From contig CAWWAF010000001.1 in assembly GCA_963934795.1 (NCBI GenBank), positions 33,354-97,353 of the forward strand: DNA of 64,000 nt. Direction: 5' to 3'. Under the pieces are notes generated by a model. The model saw only the letters and a program-made list of their open reading frames with translations. It was not told the origin of the DNA and searched no databases. The stretch is from UBA8438 sp963934795 (GTDB lineage Bacteria > Acidobacteriota > Vicinamibacteria > Vicinamibacterales > UBA8438). How positions within the stretch are numbered: position 1 is the stretch's first letter; the number at the start of each line of letters is the position of its first letter. Shown one piece after another: positions 1-9,051 of the stretch. The translations under genes and the position numbers were made by a program.

Positions 1-1
1 C

Positions 2-997
2 ACCGACGCCCCTGAAGAGATCGACGCAAACGGTGATGCTCGACCGAAGGTGGCGGTCGGCCGCGATGGAGAGGTGTTCGTTGCCTGGACGCGCCGCGGC
101 GTCAAGCCCTACACCGGAGATATCCGTTTCGCGCGCTCGACGAACGGTGGCCTCAGCTTCTCGCGCCCCCGAACCATCAACGACGACGGCCTCGCCACCG
201 GACACCGGTTCGAATCGATCGGGGTGAACCAACGAGGCGAGCTGTTCATGGTCTGGATCGATAAGCGGGACCTTGAGGTGGCGGTGGACGCGGGTGATTC
301 CTGCGACGGGGCGGCGCTCTACTACACCTGGAGCACCGACAGCGGCGCGACGTTCGCTCCCAATTGAAAACTCAAGGACCAGGTGTGCGAGTGCTGCCGG
401 ATTGCACTCAGCTTCAATGCACGGGGCTGGCCGGTCATCGTCTGGCGCGAGGTGCTCGAGGGGAGCATTCGCGACCACGGGGTAGTGCAGTTCCTCGACC
501 GCGATCGATTCACCGCCATTGGTCGAGTCGCGGTGGACGGCTGGAAGCTGGATGGATGCCCGCACCATGGCCCGGCGCTCACGCGCGATGCGGATGGCGC
601 GTACCACACGGTGTGGCTCACGGGGGCTGGCCCGCAGGGCGGCGGCGCTTTCTATGCCCGGTCCGCCGGTGGCCACGGCGACGCCCCGCTCACCTTCTCC
701 GAGCCGATGCGAGTGGGTACGCCCAAGACGCTTGGGCATGCCGACATCGAAGCCGTGGGCCGCCAGGTGGTCATCGTCTGGAAAGAACGGGTGCAACCCA
801 ACGCCACCGCAATCTTTGCCATGACCTCGGACGACGCCGGACGCAGTTGGGCGGAGCCGCACGAGGTCACCCGCACCACGGGCATCTCGGATCATCCGCT
901 GCTGCTCGCGGACGGCAGCAACCTGCTCGTCGCGTGGCACACAGCCGCCGAGGGCTACCGCCTCCTCACGGTGGACAGTAGTCGAGCCAGTTACTAG
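2..997 (+). pseudogene. Sialidase/BNR-like beta-propeller protein, 5' partial, in-frame stop
   Basis: The reading frame is already open at base 2 and runs to the TAG at 995-997, so the start lies outside the window. Repeated Asp-box-like strands (RSTNGGLSF, STDSGATF, TSDDAGRSW) mark a sialidase/BNR-type propeller of unknown substrate, probably exported. A TGA at 365-367 interrupts the frame between SGATFAPN and KLKDQVCECCRIAL. Homology-like sequence continues in the same frame on both sides, so this is a single nonsense codon and not a gene boundary. A CGA-to-TGA transition would explain it. A Cys-rich CECC motif follows 6 codons later. Two separate genes are unlikely because the second half has no ribosome-binding site. 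I call it a broken gene unless the TGA proves to be a sequence error or is read through. Confidence 0.7.
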
Positions 998-1085
998 TTG
1001 CGCCCCGGACACCACCGGAGGTCTTAAGTAATCTTGTGCGGTAACCTGCATCGTAACGACGCAACGCGTTCATCTCAGGAGCAAC

Positions 1086-1460
1086 ATGATGACCATTCGA
1101 CCTTACACATTGGCTGCCTCCACCCTGATCATCGCGCTGGCCGCGGCGGCCACATTGTCGGCGCATATGGCCTACTCGAAGAGCATGCCCGCCAAGGACG
1201 CGACGTTGAGCGAGTCGCCCGGTCACGTGCAGGTGTGGTTTACCCAGGACCCTGAACCGGCCGTGAGTCAGCTCTCGCTGGAGGGACCGAATGGCGAGAT
1301 CGCGCTAGGCGAGACAACGGTCGGCGACGAGAAGTCGCTTGTCGCGACTGTGCCAGCCGCTCTCGCGCCTGGCAGCTACACCGTCAAATGGCGCTCCGCT
1401 GGTGACGACGGTCATGTGCTTCGAGGCGACATCGCATTTTCGGTCCGCGCGGCCGAGTAG
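1086..1460 (+). CDS. copC: CopC-type periplasmic copper-binding protein
   Basis: A 124-residue exported protein with a signal peptide of about 26 residues (hydrophobic stretch 9-25) and one CopC-domain beta-barrel. If cleavage falls after LSA, the mature protein starts with His27, the N-terminal histidine that binds Cu(II) in this family. The other usual ligands are present as Asp108 and His110 in the GDDGH segment. Length and the ending AFSVR fit single-domain CopC. AGGAG lies 5-6 bases before the ATG, which supports this start. It converges with a second CopC-like gene on the other strand. There is no CopD partner in the window, so a periplasmic copper chaperone or buffer role is inferred from the family. 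Confidence 0.87.
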   Translation: MMTIRPYTLAASTLIIALAAAATLSAHMAYSKSMPAKDATLSESPGHVQVWFTQDPEPAVSQLSLEGPNGEIALGETTVGDEKSLVATVPAALAPGSYTVKWRSAGDDGHVLRGDIAFSVRAAE

Positions 1461-1511
1461 CGGCGGTGGAATCCGCGAAGCGGACCTGACGGCCCCACGG
1501 GCACAACGTTC

Positions 1512-1913
1512 TCACCGTGGCGGACGTTGCACGGTGAAGGTGACGGTGCCAGACTGTTTCTCGCTGTCGGCGCGGTCAACGGTCCAGGTCATCGTCCACT
1601 CGCCATTGGGCATGGGTCCGGTGACCCGACCCATAAGATCATTCTCCCCCATGGTGTGGAGGCCCTCGATCCTGGCGCGGTTGCCCGGCCCGGAGATCTC
1701 GAGCGTGCTCCCCTCAACGGGCGGGGCGAGGTCGAACCAGACCCGTACCGTTCGGACCGGCCCGTCGAGCGCGGCACCATCCTCCGGCGTGCTGCCAGCC
1801 AGCGTGATCTGAGCGGACACCGGTGTCGCCAATAGGGCGAACAGGGCGACCGCCGCGAACGCCCGAGCCATACGGGCAAGCGGTCTGCGCCGCTCCGAAA
1901 GTACATCCGTCAT
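1512..1913 (-). CDS. CopC-like exported protein lacking the copper ligands
   Basis: A 133-residue protein with a charged N-terminus, a hydrophobic segment at about 15-33 and a likely cleavage near VSA-Q. The mature part follows the CopC fold pattern (GSTPEDGAAL, VRVWFDLAPP, GEWTMTWTVDRADSEKQSG, VTFTV). In contrast to the neighbouring CopC at 1086, it has no N-terminal His, and the DGH segment is replaced by DSEKQSG. The visible Cu(II) site is therefore missing. It may have another ligand or only a structural role. The two genes converge with about 50 bp between their ends, so they are separately transcribed paralogs. Confidence 0.72.
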   Translation of the reverse strand: MTDVLSERRRPLARMARAFAAVALFALLATPVSAQITLAGSTPEDGAALDGPVRTVRVWFDLAPPVEGSTLEISGPGNRARIEGLHTMGENDLMGRVTGPMPNGEWTMTWTVDRADSEKQSGTVTFTVQRPPR

Positions 1914-1966
1914 GTCAGCTTCCTTTCCGATGCGAAGCGCGTCCGCGATCCGGTCCTGCCGACTTC

Positions 1967-3598
1967 CTACCGCTCTTGCATGTGCGGATAGCGATAGTCA
2001 CGCGCCGGCGTGAACGTCTCTTTGGTCGTTCGGGTGCTGACCCACCGCAACAAATTCTGGGCGCTGCCAGCCTTGTCGTTGGTACCTGACGCGCGTGAAC
2101 CGCCGAACGGCTGCTGCCCGACGACGGCGCCCGTCGGCTTGTCGTTGATATAGAAGTTGCCCGCGGCGTGGCGCAGCCTGGACGAGGCCACATTGATGGC
2201 CGCGCGGTCCCGCGCGAACACGGCCCCGGTCAACGCATAGGGCGATGTGCGATCGCACAACTCAAGTGCCTGCTCGTAGTCGGCGTCCTGGTACACGTAG
2301 ACGGTCAGGATCGGACCGAATAACTCGGTCTCCATCGTCGCATAGCGCGGGGCATGGGCCTGGATGATCGTGGGCGCGATGAAGTAGCCGACGCTGTCGT
2401 CACACACTCCGCCGCAGATGACATCGGCATCCGTATCAGTCTTCGCCCGGTCAATGTAGCCCTTGAGTGTGTCGAACGCGGACTTGTCGATGACCGCGCC
2501 CATGAAGTTCCTGAAGTCGGCGACATCGCCGTAGGGTATCGCTTCGACCTCACTCACCAGCCGATCACGTAGATCGGTCCACAGACTTGCGGGAATATAG
2601 GCACGACTGGCGGCGCTACATTTCTGGCCCTGGTACTCAAACGCGCCGCGAATCAGATTCGCCGCCAGTTCCTCCGGGTCCGCCGACGAGTGGGCGAACA
2701 CAAAGTCCTTGCCGCCGGTCTCACCGACGATGCGGGGATAGCTCTTGTATCCGGCGATGTTGGTGCCCACCGTGCGCCACATGCCTTGAAATACCGGGGT
2801 ACTGCCGGTGAAATGAACTCCAGCCAGGTCCGGGTGCGCCATCGCCGGGTCGCCAATCTGCGCGCCCCCCCCCGGAACCAGATTGATGACACCAGGCGGA
2901 AGACCGGCCTCTTCGAGCAGTTGCATCAACCAGTAGGCTGAAAAGACGGCGGTCGAGGCTGGTTTCCACACCACGGTGTTCCCCATCAGCGCTGGGCTCG
3001 TCGGCAGATTGCCCGCGATCGACGTGAAATTGAACGGTGTGACCGCGAAGACGAATCCTTCAAGCGCGCGGTACTCGACGACATTCCATATCCCAGGCGC
3101 GCTCTGCGGCTGCTGCTCGTAGATCTCAGGCAGATACGACACATTGAACCGCCAGAAATCGATCAGCTCGCAGGCGGCGTCGATCTCGGCCTGAAACGCG
3201 GTCTTGCTCTGATTGAGCATGGTCGCCGCGTTCAACACCTGGCGATACCGGCCGGCCAGCAGTTCCGCAGCTTTCAGGAAAATTGCCGCCCGAGACTCCC
3301 ACGGCATGGCGCTCCATTCGGGGCGCGCCGCCGCGGCGGCCGCGGTCGCCTGGTGCACGGTCTCGGCATTCCCACGGTGATATGTGGCCAGCTGCCGCTG
3401 ATGGTCGTGCGGCACGATGCAGGTGCCGACGTCACCGGTCGCCACGTCCCGACCACCGATGACGAGCGGAATCTCTACCGAGGACGTGCCGAACGCGTCG
3501 AGCTGCGCCTTGATAGCCGTCTTCTCCGAAGATCCTGGCGCATAGCTCAGGACCGGTTCATTGAGGGGAGTCGGGACTGTGACGCGGGCGTTGTGCAT
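1967..3598 (-). CDS. pruA: L-glutamate gamma-semialdehyde (1-pyrroline-5-carboxylate) dehydrogenase
   Basis: A monofunctional enzyme of about 543 residues that oxidises glutamate semialdehyde to glutamate with NAD+, the second step of proline breakdown, in the cytoplasm. The opening VPTPLNEPVLSYAPGS is typical of stand-alone P5C dehydrogenases. The aldehyde dehydrogenase motifs are present: GETGGKDFVF with the general-base Glu, GQKCSAASR with the catalytic Cys, and ELFGPILTVYVY near the C-terminus. An in-frame GTG at 3607 could be used, but the ATG at 3598 matches the family start better. No proline dehydrogenase is in the window. The gene is divergent from the TonB receptor at 3714. Confidence 0.93.
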   Translation of the reverse strand: MHNARVTVPTPLNEPVLSYAPGSSEKTAIKAQLDAFGTSSVEIPLVIGGRDVATGDVGTCIVPHDHQRQLATYHRGNAETVHQATAAAAAARPEWSAMPWESRAAIFLKAAELLAGRYRQVLNAATMLNQSKTAFQAEIDAACELIDFWRFNVSYLPEIYEQQPQSAPGIWNVVEYRALEGFVFAVTPFNFTSIAGNLPTSPALMGNTVVWKPASTAVFSAYWLMQLLEEAGLPPGVINLVPGGGAQIGDPAMAHPDLAGVHFTGSTPVFQGMWRTVGTNIAGYKSYPRIVGETGGKDFVFAHSSADPEELAANLIRGAFEYQGQKCSAASRAYIPASLWTDLRDRLVSEVEAIPYGDVADFRNFMGAVIDKSAFDTLKGYIDRAKTDTDADVICGGVCDDSVGYFIAPTIIQAHAPRYATMETELFGPILTVYVYQDADYEQALELCDRTSPYALTGAVFARDRAAINVASSRLRHAAGNFYINDKPTGAVVGQQPFGGSRASGTNDKAGSAQNLLRWVSTRTTKETFTPARDYRYPHMQER

Positions 3599-3713
3599 CG
3601 GGGACACTCACCCGTATTCTCCCACAGCCTGCATCGCTGAGGCCCGTGTACAGCGGGCGGTTACAATCAAGCAGCGCGCTGCCGCGCCGCACCTTCCCTG
3701 CCAGAGATCCTGA

Positions 3714-6161
3714 TTGTTCTCGACTGTGTCTTCGACTGCCCGTGCTCTCGCTCTTCTGTTGGGCGCGGTGCTGCTCACGCCGGCATCCACCACAGCCCAA
3801 CCGCCGTCCAGCGTGACGGGCCAGGTCATCGATGGTGTCACTGAGGCGCCGTTGGAGGACGCGCGTGTCGAAGGCGCCACCGACACGGTCGTCACCGAGT
3901 CTGGCGGTCGTTTCTCCATCGACGTAGGAGCGGCCGAGACCACCTTGCGGGTTCGGGCGACCGGCTACCTGGACACGGTCGTGCCCGTCGACAGCCTAGA
4001 GCTGGTCATTCGGTTGTTTCCCAACAGGTTCGCAGAGACCGTCGAGGTGGTCTCTGCACCCGATGCGCAGGAGCGGCCCTCGTCGACACCGGTGAGTCCA
4101 GCCGAGGTCTTTCGCGCCCCCGGGAGTATCGACAATGTCTTTCGGACGCTCAACACCCTCCCGGGGGTCGCCTCCACGGACGACTTCGGTAGCCGGCTCG
4201 CGGTACGCGGCGGCACCCCGGACCAGAACTTGACGGTGATGGACGGCATCGAGGTGCACAATCCGTATCGCCTCTTCGGCATTGCCAGCGCATTCAACCC
4301 AGAAACCGTCGAAGGTTTTCAACTCAGCGCCGGCGGCTTTGGGGCTGCTTACGGCGACCGGCTGTCGTCGCTGCTGATCGTCGAGAACCGTCCGGGGCGT
4401 CCGACATTCGCGGGGGCCGGATCGGCGAGTGTGACGGACGCCAACGTCGTGCTGGAAGGAGCCACGCCGGGCGGACACAACGGCACCTGGCTTGTCAGCG
4501 CCCGCCGCACCTACTACGACCTCGTCGCGGGGCGCCTGCAAGATCAGAATTTTCCATCGTTCGCGGACCTCCAACTGCGGGCGGGCTGGGAGTTTGGGCC
4601 GGGCCACCGTCTGACCCTGACCGGACTTCGCAGCGTGGAGGACGCCGACCTGGACATAGACGGCGACCGGGACGACGAGCGGGCGGCGCTCGGGTCAGAC
4701 GTGACGAACGGGCTTGCCTCGGCCCGGTTGGACGCGGTGCTCGGGGCGCGCGCCACGTCGACGACCATCGTGTCCTGGTATCGCAACCGGGAGCAGCTCA
4801 ACTTCGACGGCCTCGTGCGCGCGGACGCGAGACGTTCGAATGCACCGGACAACGATGTCGCGTTCGAGCTCAGCACGATTCTGTTCGACCGCTCGCTCGA
4901 TATCGGCGACGTCTCAGCCCGGCAAGAGCTTGGCGTACAGGTGTCTCCCCGTCATCTGCTCGGCGCCGGCATCGAGGTGCACCGCCTTGATACGCGCGTT
5001 GGATTCACCCTCAGGGGCGACAGGAACGACACGCAGGCCAACGGATCGAGCATTCAGGGCGGCGCCGGACTCCCGGACGACCTGCAGTCTGCACTCCGCG
5101 GGACTCGCGGCGGCCTCTGGCTCAAGGACACGTACACGCCGTCATCCCGCGTGTCGTTCGAACCGGGCCTGCGTCTGGACTGGAGCACCATCAACGGCGA
5201 CATGGCACTGTCCCCCCGGATCGCGCTGAGCTACGCCCTGGGCCGCGGCGCCCGTGTGCGCGCCGCGGGCGGGTTATACACGCAGAGCCCCGGCTACGAG
5301 AAGCTCACACAGTCGGACTACTTCATCGACCTGTCCGGGGCCCATGACGGTGGTCTGCTCCACGAGAAAGCCACGCACGTCGTGGTTGGCCTGGAGCAGG
5401 CGCTGGGTCGGGACCTGACTGCGCGGATCGAGGGCTACTATAAGGGTTTCAATGATCTACTCTTGGGCCGCCTCGAGAACGAGTCTGAACGACTCGAGCG
5501 AGTGTCTCAGTACGATTTTCCGGAGCCCTTGCGCGACGACGTGCCCACGGCGCCGCTGATTTTGAGCGCCCCGACGAACGACGCCGGTGGCATCGCCTAC
5601 GGCCTGGACCTGTTCTTCAGCCACAGCAACGACGCGGCGCCACTCACCGGATGGCTCTCGTACGCCTGGGGACGGGCCACGCGCGAGAGTTACGGTCGAC
5701 GGTACGCCTTCGAGTACGACCGCCGCCACGCATTCAACGCGGTCGGCCGATACCGGCTCACCCGTCGGTGGGACGTGGCCACGACGTTCCGCGTCGCCAG
5801 CGGCTTTCCGCACACCGCGCCACTCGGGGTCCGGGTTTCGGCGGTCGAGGACGACCGGGGCCGGCTCGTGCCAGGGACCGACTCTGTCGGGAATTTGATC
5901 TACACCGTGGACTACGGCGGCCTCGACAACCTGAACGCGGCCAGACTGCCCCACTATGCCCGAGTCGATGTCCGGGGAACCTATCGGAGAGGCCGCTGGT
6001 CGTTCTACGTTGAGGTGCTCAATCTGTTGGGTCGAGACAACGCGGTTGTCCTGGAGCCACGACTCCGACACAACCCGGACGCGGCCCTGCCGCAGGTCTT
6101 TGAGACGGCGTCTCAAGGGTTCCCGCGCATACCGACATTCGGGCTGCGCGCACGCTTCTGA
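3714..6161 (+). CDS. TonB-dependent receptor with carboxypeptidase-regulatory-like domain
   Basis: An 815-residue outer-membrane protein. A signal peptide (about 1-28) is followed by a CarboxypepD_reg-like Ig domain (VTGQVIDGVTEAPLEDARVEG), a plug domain (LNTLPGVASTDDFGSRLAVRGG, about 145-230) and a long beta-barrel that ends in the aromatic-terminated strand FGLRARF. No obvious TonB box is seen. This architecture is common in Acidobacteriota and Bacteroidota. The ligand cannot be told from sequence. The iron gene feoB lies 130 bp downstream on the same strand but has its own promoter and operator, so a siderophore role is only a possibility. Confidence 0.85.
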   Translation: MFSTVSSTARALALLLGAVLLTPASTTAQPPSSVTGQVIDGVTEAPLEDARVEGATDTVVTESGGRFSIDVGAAETTLRVRATGYLDTVVPVDSLELVIRLFPNRFAETVEVVSAPDAQERPSSTPVSPAEVFRAPGSIDNVFRTLNTLPGVASTDDFGSRLAVRGGTPDQNLTVMDGIEVHNPYRLFGIASAFNPETVEGFQLSAGGFGAAYGDRLSSLLIVENRPGRPTFAGAGSASVTDANVVLEGATPGGHNGTWLVSARRTYYDLVAGRLQDQNFPSFADLQLRAGWEFGPGHRLTLTGLRSVEDADLDIDGDRDDERAALGSDVTNGLASARLDAVLGARATSTTIVSWYRNREQLNFDGLVRADARRSNAPDNDVAFELSTILFDRSLDIGDVSARQELGVQVSPRHLLGAGIEVHRLDTRVGFTLRGDRNDTQANGSSIQGGAGLPDDLQSALRGTRGGLWLKDTYTPSSRVSFEPGLRLDWSTINGDMALSPRIALSYALGRGARVRAAGGLYTQSPGYEKLTQSDYFIDLSGAHDGGLLHEKATHVVVGLEQALGRDLTARIEGYYKGFNDLLLGRLENESERLERVSQYDFPEPLRDDVPTAPLILSAPTNDAGGIAYGLDLFFSHSNDAAPLTGWLSYAWGRATRESYGRRYAFEYDRRHAFNAVGRYRLTRRWDVATTFRVASGFPHTAPLGVRVSAVEDDRGRLVPGTDSVGNLIYTVDYGGLDNLNAARLPHYARVDVRGTYRRGRWSFYVEVLNLLGRDNAVVLEPRLRHNPDAALPQVFETASQGFPRIPTFGLRARF

Positions 6162-6216
6162 AAAGAGGTCGCCGTCGACCAGCTCCGAGAGCCCTTCTCG
6201 TGACGTCCCGGACCTG

Positions 6217-6244
6217 TTGACCGACCAAATTGGCGCGATATAAA
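6217..6244 (+). promoter_or_regulatory. Predicted sigma70-type promoter of feoB
   Basis: TTGACC at 6217-6222 and TATAAA at 6239-6244 are separated by 16 bases. Transcription would start near 6251, just upstream of the palindromic operator at 6259-6273. A 17-base reading of the spacer gives the weaker ATAAAA. Confidence 0.55.
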
Positions 6245-6258
6245 ATGAGCTCCGAAAC

Positions 6259-6273
6259 TGAGACTGAGTCTCA
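6259..6273. promoter_or_regulatory. Perfect 7-1-7 palindrome, probable iron-responsive operator of feoB
   Basis: TGAGACT-G-AGTCTCA is a perfect inverted repeat with a one-base centre. The 7-1-7 layout resembles Fur boxes, and the gene downstream is an Fe(II) transporter. Two near-identical copies lie at 42889-42903 and 42953-42967. It sits at about +8 to +22 from the predicted transcription start, where a bound repressor would block polymerase. Assignment to a Fur-family regulator is an inference, and no regulator gene is in the window. Confidence 0.65.
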
Positions 6274-6294
6274 CTTCTTGGATCCGCACGGTGG

Positions 6295-8844
6295 GTGGCC
6301 TCGCCACCGATGCGAGGAGCATTTCGCCCCGTGCATCAGGGTCTCCGCACGCTCGACCAGCTTCCGATTGGCACCCACGCGGTGGTCCACCACGTGGGGT
6401 GCGACCGCCCCGTCGCGCGCCGCCTCATGGAAATGGGGCTGCTGCCAGGCACCGCCATCGAAACGGTCCGCCGCGCGCCACTTGGCGATCCGCTTGAGAT
6501 TCGTCTCCGCGGCTATCTGCTCTCACTGCGACTCGCCGACGCCGCACTGATCCAGCTGATTCCTGAGGGCCGAGCGGATCTCGTTGATGAGGTCGATGCA
6601 ACCGATCGCGACCAGCTCTTGCAGTTTGGCGCCTACCCAAGCAAACCCAGGGCCGCGACCGACCGGGTCCAGACGGTGCTCCTGGCGGGGAATGCCAACT
6701 CCGGCAAGACCACAATCTTCAATGCGCTGACCGGCGCCCGGGCCCAGGTCAGCAACTATCCAGGGGTCACCGTGACCCGCTCATCCCGACGCATCACCCT
6801 GCCAGAAGGCTCGCCGGTCGAAGTGGTGGACCTGCCCGGCACCTACAGTTTGAGCGCGAATTCACCCGACGAGCAGGTGGCGGCCGACGAGGTGCTCGGG
6901 CGTCGAGGCGACCCGCCTGACGCCGTCGTGGTGGTGGTTGACGCCGGCGCGGTCGAACGCGGCCTCTACCTGGTGCTCCAAATCGTCGAAACGGGGGTAC
7001 CCGTCGTCGTCGCCCTCAATATGATCGACGAGGCGAGCGCCGGGGGTACCGACTTCGACACGAAGCGACTGGGCCAGTGGCTCGGGGCCACTGTTGTCCC
7101 GACCGTCGCCTCGCGAGGCCGCGGCCTGGAGGAGTTGCGCGAGGCCATCGACGCCACTCTCACGCGCGGCCCAAGGACCGACTCGTCCAGGCCGGGATTG
7201 CCTGCCGACGCGGAACAGGACGTAGCCGCGGTGACCAAGGCGCTGGCCGACGCCAACTTTGGCCAGACCCCGGCGGTGCAACGCGCGTGGGCGGTGTGGT
7301 CGCTGTTGTCGTTGGAGCACGACGACGACGCCTCGGGGCTTCCCGAGCCGGTTCGCCGCCAGGTGCAGGCGATCCAAGACCGTGCGACACAGACACAGCG
7401 CAATCTCCACCAGGAACTCATTACCGCCCGTTACCGGTGGATTGAGACGGTGGCGGCCGACGTTCGCACACAAGCGCGCGAAGATACGCGACAGTGGACC
7501 GAACGACTCGATGGGATCCTCATCCACCGTTTCTACGGCGTGGCGGCCTTCGCTGTGGTCATGGCGGTACTGTTCGAAGCCTTGTTCAGCTGGTCTGAGC
7601 CTTTCATCGGCGCCATCGAGGGCGCGACCGGCTGGCTGCAAACCATGGTGGCCACAAGCCTTCCGCCGGGGGTATTGAACGACCTCTTGATTGACGGCGT
7701 CATCGCGGGTGTCGGCAATGTGGTGGTGTTCGTGCCGCAGATCGCGATGCTGTTTTTCTTCATCGCGCTGCTCGAAGATCTGGGCTATCTGGCCCGCGTC
7801 GCTTTCGTCATCGATCGGCTGATGGGACGGGTCGGTCTGCATGGCAAGGCGTTCGTGCCGATGTTGTCCGGGTTCGCATGCGCGATCCCTGCGGTCATGG
7901 CGACACGCACGATCGAGAGCCGGCGAGACCGATTGATCACGATGCTGACGCTGCCGATGGTCTCCTGCAGCGCGCGACTCCCGGTCTACGCCCTGGTGAC
8001 CGCCGTCGTGTTCGCGGGTGAGCCCCGCGTCTTTGGCTTGCTCAGCGTCGGGGCGCTCGTCCTATTTTCCATGTACACGCTCTCGGTCGTCGCCACCTTG
8101 GGCGCGGCGGCCGTCCTCCGGCGCACCGTGCTCACGGGCCCGCGGCTGCCGTTGGTGCTCGAACTCCCCCCCTATCGGGTACCGGTGTGGCGGAACGTCG
8201 CGCTGGTCACGTGGCGACGCGTGCGCAAGTTCCTCGAAGACGCCGGCACGATCATCCTCACGATGACGATAATTCTGTGGGCGCTTCTCTCATTCCCGCA
8301 CAGCGCGGAGATCGATACCCTGCATGACGCGTCGCGCGCGCAGGTGCTGGCGACGACGCCTGCGGCCGACCAGGAGGCCGCGCTGGCCGAGCTCGATGGC
8401 CGCCTCGCCAGCGACCAGCTACGCTACAGCGTGGGGGGCCGAATGGGCCGCCTTATCGAACCGGTGCTCGAGCCACTGGGCTTCGACTGGCGAATCGGCG
8501 TGGGCATTCTCGGCGCATTCGCGGCCCGAGAGGTGTTTGTCTCGACCCTCGGCATCGTCTTCGGCATCGAAGCGGCGGACGAAGAAAGCGTCAGCCTGCG
8601 ATCATCGCTACAAAACGCGACCCGTGTCGACGGATCCCCCTTGATGACCCCGCTGGCCGGTGTGTCTCTGATGGTGTTCTTTGTCCTCGCTTGCCAGTGC
8701 ATGAGCACCATCGTAGTTGTGCGCAAGGAGGCGGGGGGCTGGGGCTGGCCTGTCTTCATGTTTAGCTATATGTCGGTGCTCGCCTACGTCGCCTCACTCG
8801 CGGTGTATCAAATTGGCTCCCTCATGGGATGGGGGACCGCATGA
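6295..8844 (+). CDS. feoB: Ferrous iron transporter FeoB with fused N-terminal FeoA domain
   Basis: An 849-residue inner-membrane Fe(II) transporter. Residues about 15-90 form an FeoA/SH3-like domain (LPIGTHAVVHHVG, RRLMEMGLLPGT), fused here and not a separate gene. The G-protein domain starts near 120 with G1 GNANSGKTT (family GNPNCGKT), then VSNYPGVTVT, G3 DLPGTYSL and G4 NMID. Membrane Gate segments follow from about 410, with conserved FVPMLSGFACAIPAVMATR and LPMVSCSARLPVY. The GTG at 6295 is the longest start. ATG 6310 is equally possible, and neither has a clear ribosome-binding site. It overlaps the next gene by ATGA. Promoter and palindromic operator lie directly upstream. Confidence 0.95.
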   Translation: MASPPMRGAFRPVHQGLRTLDQLPIGTHAVVHHVGCDRPVARRLMEMGLLPGTAIETVRRAPLGDPLEIRLRGYLLSLRLADAALIQLIPEGRADLVDEVDATDRDQLLQFGAYPSKPRAATDRVQTVLLAGNANSGKTTIFNALTGARAQVSNYPGVTVTRSSRRITLPEGSPVEVVDLPGTYSLSANSPDEQVAADEVLGRRGDPPDAVVVVVDAGAVERGLYLVLQIVETGVPVVVALNMIDEASAGGTDFDTKRLGQWLGATVVPTVASRGRGLEELREAIDATLTRGPRTDSSRPGLPADAEQDVAAVTKALADANFGQTPAVQRAWAVWSLLSLEHDDDASGLPEPVRRQVQAIQDRATQTQRNLHQELITARYRWIETVAADVRTQAREDTRQWTERLDGILIHRFYGVAAFAVVMAVLFEALFSWSEPFIGAIEGATGWLQTMVATSLPPGVLNDLLIDGVIAGVGNVVVFVPQIAMLFFFIALLEDLGYLARVAFVIDRLMGRVGLHGKAFVPMLSGFACAIPAVMATRTIESRRDRLITMLTLPMVSCSARLPVYALVTAVVFAGEPRVFGLLSVGALVLFSMYTLSVVATLGAAAVLRRTVLTGPRLPLVLELPPYRVPVWRNVALVTWRRVRKFLEDAGTIILTMTIILWALLSFPHSAEIDTLHDASRAQVLATTPAADQEAALAELDGRLASDQLRYSVGGRMGRLIEPVLEPLGFDWRIGVGILGAFAAREVFVSTLGIVFGIEAADEESVSLRSSLQNATRVDGSPLMTPLAGVSLMVFFVLACQCMSTIVVVRKEAGGWGWPVFMFSYMSVLAYVASLAVYQIGSLMGWGTA

Positions 8845-9035
8845 GTTGGCAGGAACCGATCGCGGCTCTCATCGTAGGGTTGGCGGTGGTGTCCCTGGTC
8901 CGGCATTTCCGTGGGCTGTTCGGCAGCTCGACACCAGACTCGCAGGCCTCCTGCCACGGGTGCGACAACTGCGACACCGACGCGGGACCCGAGCCGAACC
9001 CTCCCCCATTTCCGCCGAGTGCGCACACGCACTGA
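8841..9035 (+). CDS. FeoB-associated Cys-rich small membrane protein
   Basis: A 64-residue protein whose ATG overlaps the feoB stop (ATGA at 8841-8844), so it is probably translationally coupled. One transmembrane helix (about 7-24, AALIVGLAVVSLV) is followed by a cytoplasmic-type tail with CHGCDNC and a Pro-rich end (PNPPPFPP, HTH). Short single-helix proteins with a CxxC-type cluster next to feoB are a known class annotated as FeoB-associated Cys-rich proteins. The cysteines could carry iron or sense its redox state, but the function is not established. A longer form beginning at 8829 is less likely. Confidence 0.78.
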   Translation: MSWQEPIAALIVGLAVVSLVRHFRGLFGSSTPDSQASCHGCDNCDTDAGPEPNPPPFPPSAHTH

Positions 9036-9051
9036 CAGCACGGGCCACGAC

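Noticed and set aside
6862..7842. 326-codon minus-strand frame inside feoB
   Set aside because: His/Arg/Asp-rich mirror of the FeoB frame with no ribosome-binding site or family features.
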